Position numbers and translations under genes: made by a program. Shown here piece after piece: positions 1 through 7,645 of a stretch of DNA of 21,008 nucleotides (positions are counted from its first letter, which is position 1; each line of letters starts with the position of its first letter). The DNA comes from a virus. The stretch covers positions 1-21,008 of the IMG/VR virus record IMGVR_UViG_3300042400_000350; one strand, given 5' to 3'. The notes beneath the pieces were generated by a model. That model saw nothing but the letters and a program-made list of their open reading frames with translations. It was not told the origin of the DNA and did not search any database.

Positions 1-2
1 CT

Positions 3-590
3 GCTGCTACTGTAGTAAACGCAAACTTGAAAGGTGCAGATATTCCTAAGTATATTCTTCAAGAAGATTTACAATACATTTTCTTTGTATCTGAAGAAGA
101 AGCATTACTTAAAACCAACCATGACAAAGGACTTTGTGGTGCTGGTTGGTGGAAATATAAAGAATATACCGATTGCGAAGGTAATCCAAGGTATAAAACT
201 GAATTGTTAGTTGCTATGGATGTCCTTAATGCTGTTTCTAGCGATGCTGCAGATGATTTAACTGTTCCTGATGTTGAAGCAGTTCTTTCTATTTCAGTAC
301 AACCAGTAAATCGTTCAATTGCGGATGGGGCTAACACTACATTCCCTGTTACTGCTGCGGTTACTGGCGGTGGCGCTGTTACATATCAATGGCAAAAAGC
401 AGTTGCTGGTTCTAATAAGTATACAAACTTGACAAATACAGGTATCTATACTGGTACTACTACAGCAACTTTAACGCTTACTGCTGCAACCGCAGCTAAT
501 AATGGCGATAGATATCGAGTATTGTTAGGTTCTACTGTACAAGGCGCAGCAGCCATAACTTCTACTCCTGGTGTATTAACTATCACATAA
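3..590 (+). CDS. Ig-like domain virion protein, C-terminal part (5' truncated)
   Basis: The reading frame is open to the left window edge, so the true start lies outside; the TTG at 27 is only an internal codon. The visible 195 residues have two parts. The first ~90 are an acidic domain resembling structural proteins of T4-like phages. From about residue 100 there is a Thr/Ala/Gly-rich beta domain with the YQWQK core (Trp of the Ig fold), an 'ATLTLT' strand and a closing 'GVLTIT' strand, typical of Ig-like domains decorating phage capsids, tails and fibres, where they may bind carbohydrate or cell surface. It ends just before a GC-rich hairpin, so it probably closes a structural operon. The virion location is inferred; the exact structure (neck, tail, fibre) is not identifiable. 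Confidence 0.7.
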   Translation, partial: AATVVNANLKGADIPKYILQEDLQYIFFVSEEEALLKTNHDKGLCGAGWWKYKEYTDCEGNPRYKTELLVAMDVLNAVSSDAADDLTVPDVEAVLSISVQPVNRSIADGANTTFPVTAAVTGGGAVTYQWQKAVAGSNKYTNLTNTGIYTGTTTATLTLTAATAANNGDRYRVLLGSTVQGAAAITSTPGVLTIT

Positions 591-599
591 ATGGATATA

Positions 600-625
600 G
601 GGGGAGTGAAATACCTCCCCATTTT
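600..625 (+). terminator. Probable intrinsic terminator after the virion gene
   Basis: A 6-bp GC-rich stem GGGGAG/CTCCCC (601-606 with 615-620) has an 8-nt loop and is followed by ATTTTAT. This is the most GC-rich hairpin in an AT-rich region and follows a stop codon. The U-tract is short. The next gene begins at 626 with no visible Shine-Dalgarno, so the hairpin may also influence its translation. Confidence 0.55.
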
Positions 626-1003
626 ATGATTGATAAATTGACCAACGAAAACTTTTTGTTATATTGTATGAAACATTACGATAATCCTCAATGTCAAACT
701 TTAAGCGAGTTTGAAGAGGATTTAAATAGAATAATGTATTTGCAAAAATTATTAGTTAGATATACTGATAATTCAGAACTGAGAGAACGATTAATTTTAA
801 ATCATTTAATCGTTCTCTTTAATTTGTTTGGCGATGCAACTATAAATATTATATTCTTTAAGATTGAACCAAGATTATGGAACATCTTAATAACATTTTT
901 GATATATCTAAACCGAATGCCAGATGAATTACCTCATTACGGTATTATCACATCCGATTATACATTAGATGATTATATCATACCACATTTAAGGAAAATT
1001 TAA
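626..1003 (+). CDS. Conserved T4-like phage protein of unknown function (125 aa)
   Basis: A 125-aa mostly helical protein. The core 'LKERLILNH.IVL.N.FG'-like segment (here around residues 50-70, RERLILNHLIVLFNLFG) and the C-terminal 'NRMP' turn match, from memory, a small protein widespread in marine T4-like phages near head/tail genes. No catalytic motif is visible and the hydrophobic segments look amphipathic rather than transmembrane. Its stop overlaps the start of the next gene (TAATG), so the two are translationally coupled. No Shine-Dalgarno precedes the ATG, which follows the terminator hairpin directly. Function unknown. Confidence 0.75.
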   Translation: MIDKLTNENFLLYCMKHYDNPQCQTLSEFEEDLNRIMYLQKLLVRYTDNSELRERLILNHLIVLFNLFGDATINIIFFKIEPRLWNILITFLIYLNRMPDELPHYGIITSDYTLDDYIIPHLRKI

Positions 1004-1557
1004 TGTCCCGTATAGTAGATAATTTAATAGCATTTAGAGTTCTAACAATGTTGGTTAAACCATTTCCAGAAACTGAATCATTTAAATTAGGTTTAATTGA
1101 TAAGAACGGAAAGAAATTGCGGGATCCAAAAACAGAAGAAGAAAAAGATTCATACGATTATTTAAACCGTCTGGTATTCAATATGAAAAAATTGATTAAT
1201 AAATTACCAGGTGGAGACAACAAAATTAAAAATCTAGTTGCTGCTTTATATTTAATAAAAGAACAAATAAGAACTAATAGCAACAAACTAGTTACAGAAG
1301 AAGAGTTAATTAAAACTGTTAATCTTAATATTATTCTTGCCGAAGAAACATTAATGGTAAGAAAGATTATGGAAGAAGGAGAGGGTGGTGGTGCATTAAC
1401 TGGTCAAGGTCAAACGACTAATAGCACAGAACCAACTAACAAAACAACAGGTCCAGTATCAACACAAGAACCAGTTATTAGAAAGAAAAAACCACCTATT
1501 GTTCGTAGACAATCATTAAAACAAATTGCCGTTGATTTGAATCAAAAAGCATTATGA
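1003..1557 (+). CDS. Conserved T4-like phage protein of unknown function (184 aa)
   Basis: The N-terminal ~120 residues are well structured: 'AFRVLTMLVKPF', 'LGLIDKNGK', then 'VFNMKKLINKLPGGDNK', a pattern I remember from proteins beside structural genes in marine T4-like phages. The last ~60 residues are low complexity (Gly, Thr, Gln, Pro) followed by a very basic stretch with RKKKPP and VRR, suggesting a disordered, nucleic-acid- or capsid-binding tail. It is coupled to both neighbours through TAATG and ATGA overlaps. A head-assembly role is a guess from context; no enzyme motif is seen. Confidence 0.75.
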   Translation: MSRIVDNLIAFRVLTMLVKPFPETESFKLGLIDKNGKKLRDPKTEEEKDSYDYLNRLVFNMKKLINKLPGGDNKIKNLVAALYLIKEQIRTNSNKLVTEEELIKTVNLNIILAEETLMVRKIMEEGEGGGALTGQGQTTNSTEPTNKTTGPVSTQEPVIRKKKPPIVRRQSLKQIAVDLNQKAL

Positions 1558-2147
1558 TATTCTTACTAAACTTTCTTCCAGATTGGATATTTTATGCTTC
1601 AGCGTTTGCAGGAGTTATAGGAACAACCATAGTTGTGGTTTTTAATGGTATCATACCATTACCATATAAATTAGGACTTCAGATTTTATCTGCATTCCTA
1701 TTAGTTGCTGGTACTTTCTTCATTGGTGGTATGTCTAATGAAGCAGAATGGCAATTAAAAGTTAAACAGATGGAAGCAGAAATTGCTAAGAAAGAATTAG
1801 AAGCAGAAAAGATTACTCACGAAGTAGTAACTAAATATGTTGATCGAGTTAAAATTGTTGAGGGAAAGACCCATGAAATTATTAAGAAAGTACCAATTTA
1901 TATTACCAAAGAATCTGATGATAAGTGTACTATTAATAATGGGTTTGTCAGCTTGCACAACAGTAGTGCCAGTCAAACAAAAGTTCCCAACTCCTCCAGA
2001 GATGTTAATGAAGGAGCCTCCAATGTTAAACTCTCTGAAGTAGCAATAACAGTTAGTAAAAATTACGGAACATACTATCAAGTAGTTGAACAATTAAAGT
2101 CACTACAGGAATGGATTAGAAAACAAAAGGATTTGAGTGATGATTAA
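1554..2147 (+). CDS. Rz-like i-spanin (inner-membrane spanin subunit)
   Basis: Predicted inner-membrane half of a spanin complex, which disrupts the outer membrane at the end of lysis in Gram-negative hosts. There are two hydrophobic helices, about residues 9-31 and 38-60, then a long charged heptad-like coiled coil (about 65-115). After it comes a 'VPIYITKESDDKCTINNGFVSLHN' type region (split here as VPIYITKESDDKCTINNGFV, then SLHN), characteristic of Rz-like proteins, with one Cys that could crosslink dimers. An alternate-frame lipoprotein gene is embedded inside it, the classic Rz/Rz1 arrangement. Typical Rz has a single N-terminal membrane anchor, so two helices are unusual. It starts at the ATGA overlap with the previous gene. 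Confidence 0.8.
   Translation: MIFLLNFLPDWIFYASAFAGVIGTTIVVVFNGIIPLPYKLGLQILSAFLLVAGTFFIGGMSNEAEWQLKVKQMEAEIAKKELEAEKITHEVVTKYVDRVKIVEGKTHEIIKKVPIYITKESDDKCTINNGFVSLHNSSASQTKVPNSSRDVNEGASNVKLSEVAITVSKNYGTYYQVVEQLKSLQEWIRKQKDLSDD
1873..2043 (+). CDS. Rz1-like o-spanin lipoprotein nested inside the Rz gene
   Basis: A 56-aa lipoprotein wholly inside the i-spanin gene in a different frame. I chose ATG 1873 because GAGGGA lies 7 nt upstream; an ATG at 1837 lacks such a site. The order is basic N-terminus, hydrophobic stretch 'ISVLLIMGLSAC' with lipobox LSAC, then a 29-residue mature chain rich in Pro (PTPP, EPP). Acylated at that Cys, it would sit in the inner leaflet of the outer membrane and pair with the C-terminus of Rz across the periplasm. 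Size and composition fit Rz1-type proteins. Easily missed by automatic annotation because of full nesting. Confidence 0.82.
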   Translation: MKLLRKYQFILPKNLMISVLLIMGLSACTTVVPVKQKFPTPPEMLMKEPPMLNSLK

Positions 2148-2541
2148 CGAACTGAACACAGAGGTTGCAGTTCTGCAATCAGTAGTTTATAAAATAGATT
2201 CAGCAGTAGCCGAAATAGCAAAATCATCTACCGAAGTCACCAGATTATTGGCAGTACACGATTCACGCATAGGTAGTTTAGAATCTGGTAGTAGGGATAC
2301 ATTAACAGATGTTCGGGACCTATACAAGAAAATGAATGAAAATACTAAAGAAATAGTAGAAAAACTAGAAGATATGGAGGAAAGAATAGAACTCAAATTA
2401 AAAGAGCATTCTGATAAATCCATTGCACAACATAAGTCTATATCAGACAGATTAACAGTTTTAGAGAATTGGAAATGGATGGTAATAGGTAGTGCGATAG
2501 CTTTAGGTTTTCTACTTAAACATTTAGAACTATTCAAATAA
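2140..2541 (+). CDS. XhlA-like coiled-coil protein with C-terminal membrane anchor
   Basis: 133 aa from ATG 2140, chosen over GTG 2137 because AAGGA lies 8 nt upstream. Residues 1-110 form a long amphipathic, charged helix with heptad spacing and a 'SDRLTVLENWKW' segment. A single hydrophobic helix follows (about 112-130, MVIGSAIALGFLLKHL), then a short tail. This is the layout of haemolysin XhlA-like and related phage proteins, often found with lysis genes. It overlaps the i-spanin stop by 8 nt, so a role in lysis or membrane association is plausible. No endolysin is visible in the window. Confidence 0.7.
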   Translation: MINELNTEVAVLQSVVYKIDSAVAEIAKSSTEVTRLLAVHDSRIGSLESGSRDTLTDVRDLYKKMNENTKEIVEKLEDMEERIELKLKEHSDKSIAQHKSISDRLTVLENWKWMVIGSAIALGFLLKHLELFK

Positions 2542-2621
2542 TAGTACCTATTTCATATGGTACATAGTCATTATACTAAAAAGTAAAGTAAAAGTAAAGG
2601 GAAAATAAAAAAATATTTTTA

Positions 2622-2650
2622 TTTACTAATCTGTAAAAATATATTATAAT
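2622..2650 (+). promoter_or_regulatory. Phage promoter 1 (TTTACT-N17-TATAAT), replication/nucleotide operon
   Basis: The -35 is TTTACT at 2622-2627 and the -10 is TATAAT at 2645-2650, with a 17-nt spacer. It lies 25 nt upstream of the primase ATG; AAAGGA in the leader supplies the ribosome site. The preceding 130 bp gap is very A/T rich and includes a weak GTACC/GGTAC hairpin (2544-2563) without a U-tract. Confidence 0.85.
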
Positions 2651-2675
2651 AGTGTTTTAAATTAAAGGATTTAAA

Positions 2676-3704
2676 ATGCTTTATATTGATATCACATACG
2701 CAAACCGTTTAGGTTCATATCTAAGAAACTTCAAACAAAAGTCCCAATATCTCTGGAACTATTCTTGTCCAGTTTGCGGAGACTCGTCTTCAAAAAAGAA
2801 TAAAGCAAGGGGTTATATCTATAGACAAAAGACAGGTTTATTTTGTAAATGTCATAAGTGCGGTTATTCAACTAATGTTGGTAATCTAATCAAGTATGTT
2901 GATTCTAACCTATATACGCAATATGTGACAGAAAGGTTTAAGAATAATGCCAAACCTAGAAATGATCATAGAAAACTTGAAGAAGTAATACCAGAGTTAA
3001 AAACTATTAAACTTGATTTACTAGAAGATGATGTTTTATCTAAACTAAAAAGAATCGATAAAATACCTGACACGCATTATGCAGCTAAATACCTAACCAA
3101 AAGATGTATACCGAAAGAACTTTGGCATTTGTTTTATTATACACCAAAGTTCTTTAAGTATGTTAATGATAATATCAAGCATCAATTTCCTAAGTTAGAA
3201 CAAGACCATCCTAGATTGATCATACCTTTCTTCAATGCGTTTGGTAAATGTTTTGCGCTTCAAGGTAGGGCTTTTGGTAAAGAAATACCAAAATATTATA
3301 CTATAAAGATTGATGATACAGAAGAAAAGATATTTGGTCTAGAACGAGTTGATTATGGTAAAAGAATTTTGATTACTGAAGGACCAATTGATTCATTGTT
3401 ATTACCTAATGCGTTAGCGGTATCAGGTTCTAGTTTTGATACACCTACTATCAAACAAATATTAACAAATGCTACTATTATTTCAGATAATGAACCTAGA
3501 CATCCTGAGATAGTTAAAATTATTGGTAAAAATATTGACAAGGGGTATTCAGTGTGTCTAATGCCAGAAACATTTAAACATAAAGATATAAATGATGCGA
3601 TAATAGCTGGTAAGAATATAGAAGAAATTGTTAATATAATTAATAATAACACATTTACGGGTATGGAAGCAAAACTAAGATTTGCTACTTGGAAAAAAGT
3701 ATGA
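2676..3704 (+). CDS. T4 gp61-like DNA primase
   Basis: Synthesises RNA primers for lagging-strand replication together with the phage helicase (not in this window). 342 aa, the size I recall for T4 gp61. An N-terminal zinc-ribbon has CPVCG at 31-35 and a second cluster C57/C59/H60/C62 (CKCHKCGY). The TOPRIM catalytic domain has 'ILITEGPIDS' with Glu235 and Asp239, then acidic 'SDNE' at 270-273 and 'KDINDA' at 303-308. First gene of a long operon; its TGA overlaps the next ATG. Clear assignment. Confidence 0.9.
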   Translation: MLYIDITYANRLGSYLRNFKQKSQYLWNYSCPVCGDSSSKKNKARGYIYRQKTGLFCKCHKCGYSTNVGNLIKYVDSNLYTQYVTERFKNNAKPRNDHRKLEEVIPELKTIKLDLLEDDVLSKLKRIDKIPDTHYAAKYLTKRCIPKELWHLFYYTPKFFKYVNDNIKHQFPKLEQDHPRLIIPFFNAFGKCFALQGRAFGKEIPKYYTIKIDDTEEKIFGLERVDYGKRILITEGPIDSLLLPNALAVSGSSFDTPTIKQILTNATIISDNEPRHPEIVKIIGKNIDKGYSVCLMPETFKHKDINDAIIAGKNIEEIVNIINNNTFTGMEAKLRFATWKKV

Positions 3705-3868
3705 TCATGACGATATTGATAATTGTTTTACTTTCAGTTATAATAATCTATTCAATACCAATAATTATTGCTACAACTGTTATGTGTATTCGCATAATAA
3801 TATTGGTAGGTAGTTGGATAGTTGCCTTAGGATTTATATACTACATATTTACATATTTTATAAAATGA
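3701..3868 (+). CDS. Small two-helix membrane protein (55 aa)
   Basis: A short ORF begins at an ATGA overlap with the primase stop, with GGAAAA ~6 nt upstream. The 55-aa product is almost entirely Ile/Leu/Val/Tyr-rich, with two predicted membrane helices and a short turn containing Cys-Ile-Arg. It exactly fills the gap between primase and thyX and ends where the thyX Shine-Dalgarno (GAGGA) begins. Coupling and gap-filling support a real gene; function unknown. Confidence 0.6.
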   Translation: MIMTILIIVLLSVIIIYSIPIIIATTVMCIRIIILVGSWIVALGFIYYIFTYFIK

Positions 3869-3877
3869 GGAAAAAGA

Positions 3878-4540
3878 ATGGCAAAATTGATTAGTTATAC
3901 ACAACCATCATCTGAATTATATGATAATGGTATTGATTCACCAGAAGAACTTATAGCATTTTGTGCTAGAGTATCAAACCCAGCAAATCAATTTAATACT
4001 GAGACATCTACTAGATTAGTTAAATATTTGATTAAACATAAGCATTGGAGTCCACTTGATATGGTGGATATAACAGTTGAGTTTGACCCAACTAGGGATA
4101 TTGGTAGACAAATACTAAGGCATCAAAGTTTTAAATTTCAAGAGTTCAGTCAACGGTATTCTAATGTTGAAGACTTAGGAGATATGTTTGTATTATCTGA
4201 ATGTAGATTACAAGATACAGCCAATAGACAGAATTCGTTAGAAACTGATGATAGTGATTTAGAAGAATGGTGGAAAGAAGCACAAGAAAGTTGTATTGAT
4301 ATTACTTCTACTATATACAAACAAGCAATAGAGAAAGGTATTGCTAAAGAAGTTGCTAGAAAGGTATTACCAGAAGGATTAACAAAAACAAGAATGCATA
4401 TGAAAGGTTCTATACGTTCTTGGATTCATTACCTTGAAGTTAGACTCGATGTATCTACTCAAAAGGAACATAGAGAAGTTGCTTCAATGTTATCAGAAGT
4501 TATTGCTAAAGTCTTTCCAATTGAAAAATATACAAATTAA
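3878..4540 (+). CDS. thyX: Flavin-dependent thymidylate synthase ThyX
   Basis: Makes dTMP from dUMP using methylene-tetrahydrofolate and FAD/NADPH. 220 aa. The ThyX signature is at residues 81-94 (RHQSFKFQEFSQRY), a form of RHRxxSxxxxSxRY. An N-terminal 'HKHWSPLD' segment and a C-terminal 'SWIHYLEVR...QKEHRE' region match the family's dUMP/FAD-binding elements. Good GAGGA ribosome site at 3866-3870. It sits between primase and the ribonucleotide reductase genes, forming a dNTP-supply cluster. Confidence 0.93.
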   Translation: MAKLISYTQPSSELYDNGIDSPEELIAFCARVSNPANQFNTETSTRLVKYLIKHKHWSPLDMVDITVEFDPTRDIGRQILRHQSFKFQEFSQRYSNVEDLGDMFVLSECRLQDTANRQNSLETDDSDLEEWWKEAQESCIDITSTIYKQAIEKGIAKEVARKVLPEGLTKTRMHMKGSIRSWIHYLEVRLDVSTQKEHREVASMLSEVIAKVFPIEKYTN

Positions 4541-4549
4541 GGATTAATT

Positions 4550-5542
4550 ATGTCGATAAGACTGTTAGAACCAAAAACAACATACACAGTAGATTATCCA
4601 ACCGCAATAGAATTTGCAAAACAACAAGCAGAAATATTCTGGTTACCAGATGAAATTGAAGTAGAAAAAGATTTGCATGATCTAAAAACAAACTTCACTG
4701 AAGCAGAATACCATGGTGTTATATCTACATTAAAGTTGTTTACCATATATGAATTATCGGTAGGTAATGATTACTGGCAGAATTATGTTGGCAAGATATT
4801 CCAAAGACCAGATATCCAAAGAATGGCTACAACATTTGCTTTTATGGAAATAGGTGTTCATGCTCCATTTTATAATAAAATTAATGAGATTCTAGGTTTG
4901 GATACTGACGAATTCTATACTGATTATCTAAATGATGATGTGTTAAAGAATAGAATGGCTTGGATAGGTAAAAGAACTGAAAAGCAAGATTCTGTATATA
5001 ATATTCTTAAGTCAATTGGTATTTTCTCAATGATTGAAGGTGCTATATTATACAGTTCATTTGCTTTTCTTAAACACTTCAATAATGTTGGTAAAAATAA
5101 ACTTATAAACATAAATTCAGGGATTAACTTTTCTGCAATAGATGAAACATTACATAGTCAAGCAGGTGCCTGGTTATTTAGGACTCTATTGAAAGAAGCA
5201 ATTGATGCCAATGTTATATCAGAAGAAGCATTATTAGAATTAAGAACTGAACTTGAAGAAACTACAAAAGTTATTTTAGAGCATGAAACGGTTATTATAG
5301 ATAAGATATTCGAAAGGGGACATATTAAGGGTATTACTGATAACCAATTAAAAAACTTTGTAGAATCAAGACTTGATACATGTCTTAAGAATCTAGGTTA
5401 TAAAATGATATTTAAACCATCATATAATCCTATAGCAGATTGGTTCTATAGAGATTTAGAGTCAAGCACATTGCATGACTTCTTTTCGTCAACAGGCAAC
5501 GATTATAATAGAGCATGGTCAGAGAGCAAATTCAAATGGTAA
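4550..5542 (+). CDS. nrdB: Class I ribonucleotide reductase small (radical) subunit
   Basis: Beta subunit that holds the metal/radical cofactor for NDP reduction with NrdA. 330 aa with the ferritin-like helical core. Likely metal ligands are Glu68 (YELSVGND), His104, Glu163 (SMIEGA), Glu199 and His202 (DETLH); Tyr108 lies four residues after His104, where the radical tyrosine sits. The first helix-C ligand motif reads E100-I-G-V-H104, one residue longer than the usual E-x-x-H. The C-terminus is acidic/aromatic, as needed for docking to NrdA. AAGGA precedes the ATG. Identity is strong; the subclass and the metal are not settled by sequence alone. Confidence 0.9.
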   Translation: MSIRLLEPKTTYTVDYPTAIEFAKQQAEIFWLPDEIEVEKDLHDLKTNFTEAEYHGVISTLKLFTIYELSVGNDYWQNYVGKIFQRPDIQRMATTFAFMEIGVHAPFYNKINEILGLDTDEFYTDYLNDDVLKNRMAWIGKRTEKQDSVYNILKSIGIFSMIEGAILYSSFAFLKHFNNVGKNKLININSGINFSAIDETLHSQAGAWLFRTLLKEAIDANVISEEALLELRTELEETTKVILEHETVIIDKIFERGHIKGITDNQLKNFVESRLDTCLKNLGYKMIFKPSYNPIADWFYRDLESSTLHDFFSSTGNDYNRAWSESKFKW

Positions 5543-5685
5543 ACGAAGAACAAGTAAGATATTTAAGAATGGAACTAGCAAAGGCAACTGATCCTAAAAG
5601 AAGACAAGAATTGAAGGAACAATTGGATAGGTTAGATGAAGGTCTAGGCGAAATTAGTGAGAAACAAACTTTATTGGTGGAGTGA
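5536..5685 (+). CDS. Small charged helical ORF between nrdB and nrdA (49 aa)
   Basis: ATG 5536 lies inside the last codons of nrdB and the TGA at 5683-5685 overlaps the nrdA ATG, so the ORF bridges the two genes exactly. The 49-aa product is highly charged (KRRQELKEQLDRLDEG) and predicted helical. No Shine-Dalgarno is obvious, so translation would depend on reinitiation after nrdB. It could be a small RNR-associated protein or simply a coupling ORF. I recognise no family. Confidence 0.5.
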   Translation: MVNEEQVRYLRMELAKATDPKRRQELKEQLDRLDEGLGEISEKQTLLVE

Positions 5686-7391
5686 TGGTCAAATTTAAAA
5701 GTATATACGATGAACTAGGAGAAGAACGTAGGCAACTCCAGTCCGAAGGTAAATTACCTGAATGGGTAACTACACCTGCCTATCAAATGTTAAAAGAGAA
5801 TTATCTCTCAAAAGATCATCCAGATTTAAAATCGGTTTATACTCGTGTAGCATCCCATGCGGCAAGATATACTTCAAATCAAGTATTGTGGGAAAATAAG
5901 TTCTTTAATCTATTATGGAATGGTTACCTTGCAGCATCTACACCTGTATTATCTAATATGGGTACTGGAATTGGTTGTCCTGTAAGTTGTTCAGGAGGTT
6001 ACATAGAAGATTCAGTATATTCATTTTATGGTGCTCAACAAGAAGCAGCAGTTTTATCAAAGAATGGTTTTGGTACATCTGGATATTTAGGAGCAATTAG
6101 ACCTAGAGGTGCTAAAATTGCTGGTATTAAGGGTGCAGCATCTGGAGTATTACCAGTATTTAAAGACTTTGTACAAATGTCGAGAGATATTAGTCAAGGT
6201 AGTCAACGACGTGGAGCTTGGGCAGGATATATTGAGATAGACCATAAAGATTTCTACGAGTTAGTTACCTATATCAATAAGAATCCAGACGATGCTAATA
6301 TAGGTTGGAATATAACAGATGACTTTATTGCTAGATTAGAAGCAGGCGATAAAGATGCTGTTGAAAGATACCAAAAAGCATTAAAGTTAAAGATGGTTAC
6401 AGGTAAGGGGTATTTTAATTTTATTGATAAGATTAATAAACAAAATCCTCAAATGTATAAGGATAGAAACCTTACTGTAAAAGCAAGTAACCTCTGTACG
6501 GAAATTGCTCTATTTTCAGATGAACAACATACATTTAGTTGTGTATTATCTTCAATGAATGCTAGTCTATATGACGAGTGGAAAGATACTGATGCAGTAT
6601 TTGATGCTACAGTGTTTCTTGATTGTGTAAACCAAGACTTGATAGAAATTGGCAGAAATGTTCCAGGAATGGAAAAGGTAGTACGATTTGCCGAGAAGAG
6701 TAGAGCATTAGGTTTGGGTTTATTAGGATTTCATACTTATTTACAAGACCATATGATTGCATTTGAATCAATGGAAGCATACTTTAAGAACGGCGAAATA
6801 TTCCAACATCTTGATTCAGAATCTAAAAGAGCTTCAGAATGGATGGCTCAAGAGTTTGGTACTCCCTTATGGTGTAAAGGTCATGGAGTTAGAAATACTC
6901 ATAGAATTGCTATTGCCCCAAACCTATCTTCTGCTTTGATATGTGGTTCTGTTAGTCAAGGTATTGAACCAATCTATAAGAATGCTTATGTACAAAATAC
7001 TGCAGCAGGTAAAATGGAAAGGGTTAATCCTTCTCTATTAAAAGTAATGAAAGAAAAGGATGTATATTCAACTGAAACCATTAAAGATATTATTAGTAAT
7101 AATGGTTCTGTTCAACACGTTGATTGGTTAAATGATGATGAGAAAGCGGTATTTAAAACTGCCTTTGAAATTGACCAAAAACAAATCATTCGTTTAGCAT
7201 CGGGTAGACAGAGATATATAGACCAAGCACAAAGTATTAATCTATTCTTTAGTGCTGATGAAAATGAAGAATATATAAGTGAAGTACATAAAATGGCGTT
7301 CCTTGATCCATATATAAAGAGTCTATATTATATACGGAGTGAATCAGGGGTGAATGTAAGTAAGGGTGAATGTTTAAGTTGTCATGGTTGA
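5685..7391 (+). CDS. nrdA: Class I ribonucleotide reductase large (catalytic) subunit
   Basis: Alpha subunit that reduces ribonucleoside diphosphates. ATG 5685 is preferred to GTG 5682 because it makes the ATGA overlap with the 49-aa ORF. 568 aa, short for NrdA because the N-terminal ATP-cone is absent, so dATP overall-activity inhibition is probably lost. Key residues are all present: Cys102 (CPVSCSGG), Asn269-Cys271-Glu273 (NLCTE), Cys286 (FSCVLSSMN), the radical-relay Tyr548-Tyr549, and the C-terminal Cys563/Cys566 pair (CLSC) that is rereduced by thioredoxin/glutaredoxin. Functional enzyme expected. Confidence 0.93.
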   Translation: MVKFKSIYDELGEERRQLQSEGKLPEWVTTPAYQMLKENYLSKDHPDLKSVYTRVASHAARYTSNQVLWENKFFNLLWNGYLAASTPVLSNMGTGIGCPVSCSGGYIEDSVYSFYGAQQEAAVLSKNGFGTSGYLGAIRPRGAKIAGIKGAASGVLPVFKDFVQMSRDISQGSQRRGAWAGYIEIDHKDFYELVTYINKNPDDANIGWNITDDFIARLEAGDKDAVERYQKALKLKMVTGKGYFNFIDKINKQNPQMYKDRNLTVKASNLCTEIALFSDEQHTFSCVLSSMNASLYDEWKDTDAVFDATVFLDCVNQDLIEIGRNVPGMEKVVRFAEKSRALGLGLLGFHTYLQDHMIAFESMEAYFKNGEIFQHLDSESKRASEWMAQEFGTPLWCKGHGVRNTHRIAIAPNLSSALICGSVSQGIEPIYKNAYVQNTAAGKMERVNPSLLKVMKEKDVYSTETIKDIISNNGSVQHVDWLNDDEKAVFKTAFEIDQKQIIRLASGRQRYIDQAQSINLFFSADENEEYISEVHKMAFLDPYIKSLYYIRSESGVNVSKGECLSCHG

Positions 7392-7397
7392 GGAATT

Positions 7398-7637
7398 ATG
7401 AAAAGAATAGTACATATTAACCAGCATGTTATTAAAAAGAATGCAAAAACAGGCGAAAGAAATCCTGTCATTACTTGTAAGACATATAAAGATAATATAT
7501 ACGGATATGAAGCAGACTTTACTAATGGAAAGGTCATATACAGTCCAGACAAACCATTATCTTGTGGTGCTAAAGTATGGATAGAAACAACAGATCCTGT
7601 TCAGGTATTAACTGATTCAGGTTGGCAAACTTTATAG
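7398..7637 (+). CDS. Conserved phage protein of unknown function (79 aa)
   Basis: A small beta-rich protein starting MKRIVHINQHVIKKN, with 'NPVITCK', 'YGYEADF', 'VIYSPDKPLSCGAKVWIET'. I remember this pattern as a widespread short phage protein often found next to nucleotide-metabolism genes, function unknown. GAGG lies just upstream of ATG. It follows nrdA by 6 nt and precedes the nuclease by 8 nt, so it is in the same operon. Confidence 0.75.
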   Translation: MKRIVHINQHVIKKNAKTGERNPVITCKTYKDNIYGYEADFTNGKVIYSPDKPLSCGAKVWIETTDPVQVLTDSGWQTL

Positions 7638-7645
7638 GAAAATAG

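Noticed and set aside
838-850. Plus-strand TATAAATA late-type box
   Set aside because: It lies inside a conserved gene with no start downstream at suitable distance; an AT-only octamer is expected by chance here.
1797-2093. Minus-strand open frame opposite the spanin genes, and similar antisense frames elsewhere
   Set aside because: They mirror the codon pattern of real plus-strand genes, lack ribosome sites, and have no recognisable protein features.
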